A stretch of 64,000 nucleotides of DNA from Apostichopus japonicus (taxonomy: Eukaryota > Echinodermata > Holothuroidea > Aspidochirotida > Stichopodidae). Where the stretch lies: contig NC_092573.1 of assembly GCF_037975245.1 (NCBI RefSeq), positions 12,606,001 to 12,670,000 on the forward strand, in the 5' to 3' direction. Position 1 is the stretch's first letter. Each line of letters opens with the position of its first letter. Of the stretch, positions 60,979-64,000 are shown piece by piece. Position numbers and translations under genes: made by a program. The notes under the pieces were generated by a model. It saw only the letters and a program-made list of their open reading frames with translations, had not been told where the DNA came from and did not search any database.

Positions 60979-63900
60979 CAACAACAACAATATCTTATGG
61001 AACCGTTAATGACCTTTACTAGGTTAACATAATTTCAACTAAAAAATGATGTATCTTTCGTTTAGTTATGATTTCATAATTGCTGTTCCAACAGGGAAAA
61101 GAAATGTTTCAAATTGTTTGGCATGTGCTCAATCTTCATAAAATGTGGCAGTGAATTTGTAATTCATCAAGATTTACAGTGACTGTAACCTATAGAAGTA
61201 TTCAAGCAATAATAGTTATTGACTTAATATCACGATTTCCTCCGTTATTAGTTACTAAATGAAAACTACAGATACATTCCAATTACATATATTTTAAGTT
61301 TTGTGACATCCACGTTACCATATTAACGAGTTTTGTAAAAGCCTTTCTATGCAGTGGGTCACCGGAACAGTCAAAGAGAACGTGAACAGCTCCTATATTT
61401 TTGCAGATAGGCTGGAAATTTAAGTTTGTGACATTATTATATGTTGAGTAAAAATTATTGGTTAAAAATATCGTACATTGAATGAAATGAGAAAAAGAGG
61501 ATATTGAATATTAAGATCTAATTTACCAAATTGTGTTTATACTGATTTCCTTTTCTATCTCATTTTTAATGAAGAGAGGGTACATTTTTTACCAAGTGGC
61601 AAATAAATAAATATCACTTCTCTGACAGTTCTGATCAAAAAGCAATCCCAACAATTGCAGAATTATTGACTTTCCCAGATTGCGATATTTTTTTGGGGGC
61701 AATGAGAAGTCTTTTTTCAACGTCTTAATCGTCATATTTTCCTTAGTTACAGATCGTTATGGGATGAAGGTTTAAATTGTTATTAATACATAATTACTTA
61801 TCATTATTATCACATTTTCGTGCAATATTTCTCAATAACTAATGTAGAGTCAGTACAAGTAATATAATCAGTATAATTGCAGTACAGTTTAGTATATTAA
61901 CTTCCATATCTCGATTACTTGTATAACGTGTTACTGTTTTCAAGTTAAATTAAACAAGTAAATAAGAAATTGGAAATGAGCAAAGAAAGACATAGCTGTG
62001 CTTTAACAGTCAAACCATCCAGCGCTTAATTTGAGGCGATCCCTGTATAGTCCCTTCCTTCCTGAACGGGAGGAGGGTGGTAGGGGGGGGGGGTTACTCA
62101 GAAGAAACAGTATTTGCATACCGCGTAATCCTTGGTCACGCCCCAGTTTCATTCGATAGAACCCAGAAAGTGGCAGGGACTATATTTTCAGAGAAATTTC
62201 GGCTAGTAATGTATATAAATAAATGAACAACACAAAAGGGACTGGGAATTTATAAACAATTATTTCATTTAAAAAGAACCTCGTTGAATTCTGGCTTCCA
62301 TTGAAGGATACGAGGTGTGCAGCTGGTTAAACCAGATAGTTGAAACATAATCTCTGTGGTTAAACAGTGTACAAGTTGTGCTACAAACTGAATGGCACCC
62401 TAGTAAAAGACCAGTTCATGAAGATCGCTGACAACGTGTATGCCATATGGCACTTATTCTAGTTCCAGCCAATAATGTATTTTCAAAACTTGTTTATATT
62501 TTTCCCTTTTTGCTCATTGCCATTTCTCTTGTATTATTGTAAGGCAAACCATAAACGTATGAACAGAGATGTTTCTATTCGCAAATTAATAACATCAGTT
62601 GAATTGTACTGTAATCGTACCTGTGTTTGGGCCTACAATGAATCGTAAAACTATCGGTTACACACCGTTTGTAATCCGTTTAACTTATTCTCAGCTATTA
62701 TTACTTCTTTTAACCAATACAACGAACAAGAAATTGAATTGTCTCTCATTTTACGTTTGTCTGTTTTATTTTCCCCATACATGACTACCAGGCGCGGATC
62801 CAGAGGGGTGGTGGTGGAGGTGGTGTGTGCGTGTAGTCCCGGTTTACTTACAATATATAACACCGATATTTTTAAAGCTCACCTCTCCCAGTAGGGGCGG
62901 GGGATCACAGGGGCACCTGCCCTCACAGCTTGTAGTGATAAACCTCGACAGGGCCCCCCTTTTATGATTACAAACTTTTGGTACCAACAAAGTACCCTGT
63001 TCCCATATTTGTAAGTAAACTGTGCCCATTTGTTTACTTAAAATGTACCCCTTTGGTATTGAAAGTCACATGTTTTACTGCCTCTCGATGATTCTGAACC
63101 TTGTTCTGCCGCCTGTGTCTGGGATAAATAGCGATTTAATGCATAAAGAAATCTAAAATGAAGGGACGAATCTCTCCGTGATGTCATTTTAGACTTGATC
63201 AAGTCGCACAGAAAAACTTGATATAATCTAAATGAGTGTTGCGCCATCTTTAAGTCCCACGACTCATGATAACTTCATTAGGACTGAGCCACGACCTATA
63301 TCAGATCCACCATCCATCAGAACTGCTACTCAGAATGTATGAAAGATAGCTTGGACCAGGGACTTGTTACATCGGTTACTTTGTCGACATCGGTAACCTT
63401 CGAAAACTGCCCTGTGGATAAATTGCTCGACGTGAGTAAAACTCCCCGTGACCTAACGAATAGTTTTAGCGACCCACGTTTAAGTCCAATATTCTTTGGC
63501 TTTAAAAGAGCTGTTCATCAAAAGGGTCGCTATCACAAAAGTAAATGCTGATGGTTTGATGTTCTCCGATAAAAATTATGTATCTCTTACCATTTCCAAC
63601 TACGAACCACCCCACCCCAACCCTACACCTATTTCCCCTCTTTCCGAGGCAGATAATTAATGCCCTGCCTTTAACGTACGACATTTTCAACCAAACTCGT
63701 ATGCTCGTGCTGGGAAATATCAAAAACAGAAAAGAAAAATCGTTGGCTAAATACTGTCCACACTTTATACAATTAAGTATCACTAAATGAACCGTGCAGT
63801 TTTTCATACCGAACCCTTCATACAAACCAGCACCAACGGGCTTCTGGTAAACACCTATTCGTCGTCATGTCGGAAATTGTCTGATCCCTCCCTCTGCACC

Positions 63901-64000
63901 AAGTTTAAATTTGAAAATACGATCATTGCTTGGTATAGCCACACCATATCGGACGGCAAACTTCATTGGGACAGTCCAGAGCACGGTGATTTGAATAACA
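60979..64000. other. Right-edge region, no gene recognised
   Basis: A G-run near 62083. CCAGGCGCGGATCCAGAGG at about 62790 looks like a transposon left end with no partner in the window (compare 52029-52044). Open frames near 63339-63825 lack recognisable similarity. Confidence 0.45.

Overview
The window is animal nuclear DNA. Coding sequence is split by GT-AG introns, the sequence is AT-rich, and minisatellites and DNA-transposon debris are abundant. Gene content and repeat style suggest an invertebrate deuterostome, with an echinoderm as my best guess. That placement is inference. No bacterial, organellar or viral genome features are seen.

There are four protein-coding genes. (1) Minus strand, about 28.6 kb down to the left edge: an UBAP2L/UBAP2 (Lingerer) orthologue. 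It has 22 coding exons whose reading phases chain without a conflict for about 1,126 codons, plus a 5' noncoding exon; its last exons are unresolved or outside the window. (2) Plus strand, 35.27-43.69 kb: a complete six-exon SLC25A46 (outer mitochondrial membrane carrier homologue, 378 aa). (3) Plus strand, 49.37-49.96 kb: a single-exon BTB/T1 (KCTD-type) protein of 198 aa. (4) Plus strand, 56.18-60.50 kb: a complete five-exon MYDGF (myeloid-derived growth factor, 158 aa) with a signal peptide and a KTEL C-terminus.

The most interesting find is a set of five box C/D snoRNA copies. They lie in five different UBAP2L introns (14, 17, 18, 19 and 20), all on the host strand. All five keep an identical D' guide with 13 nt complementary to the conserved 18S rRNA segment AAGAACGAAAGUC, predicting methylation at the site equivalent, as I recall it, to human 18S Am1031 / yeast Am974. 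Their D guides fall into two subfamilies. One pair sits in a longer duplicated intron segment, which points to spread by intron-segment duplication.

The interval between UBAP2L and SLC25A46 (28.69-32.57 kb) is a nested transposon stack. The 3' end of a CR1/L2-like non-LTR retrotransposon is interrupted twice by hAT-type elements, each of which holds a further hAT-type element. All four have 8-bp target duplications visible in the sequence. Other non-autonomous elements with target duplications lie at 33.33-34.11, 35.96-36.70, 50.56-50.94, 52.41-54.78 and 57.14-57.40 kb. Those at 35.96 and 57.14 kb share termini and 9-bp duplications, and so form one family.

UBAP2L introns also hold three minisatellites (16, 48 and 47 bp units) and several longer duplications. 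The regions 43.7-49.3 kb and 60.5-64.0 kb contain nothing I can identify as a gene.
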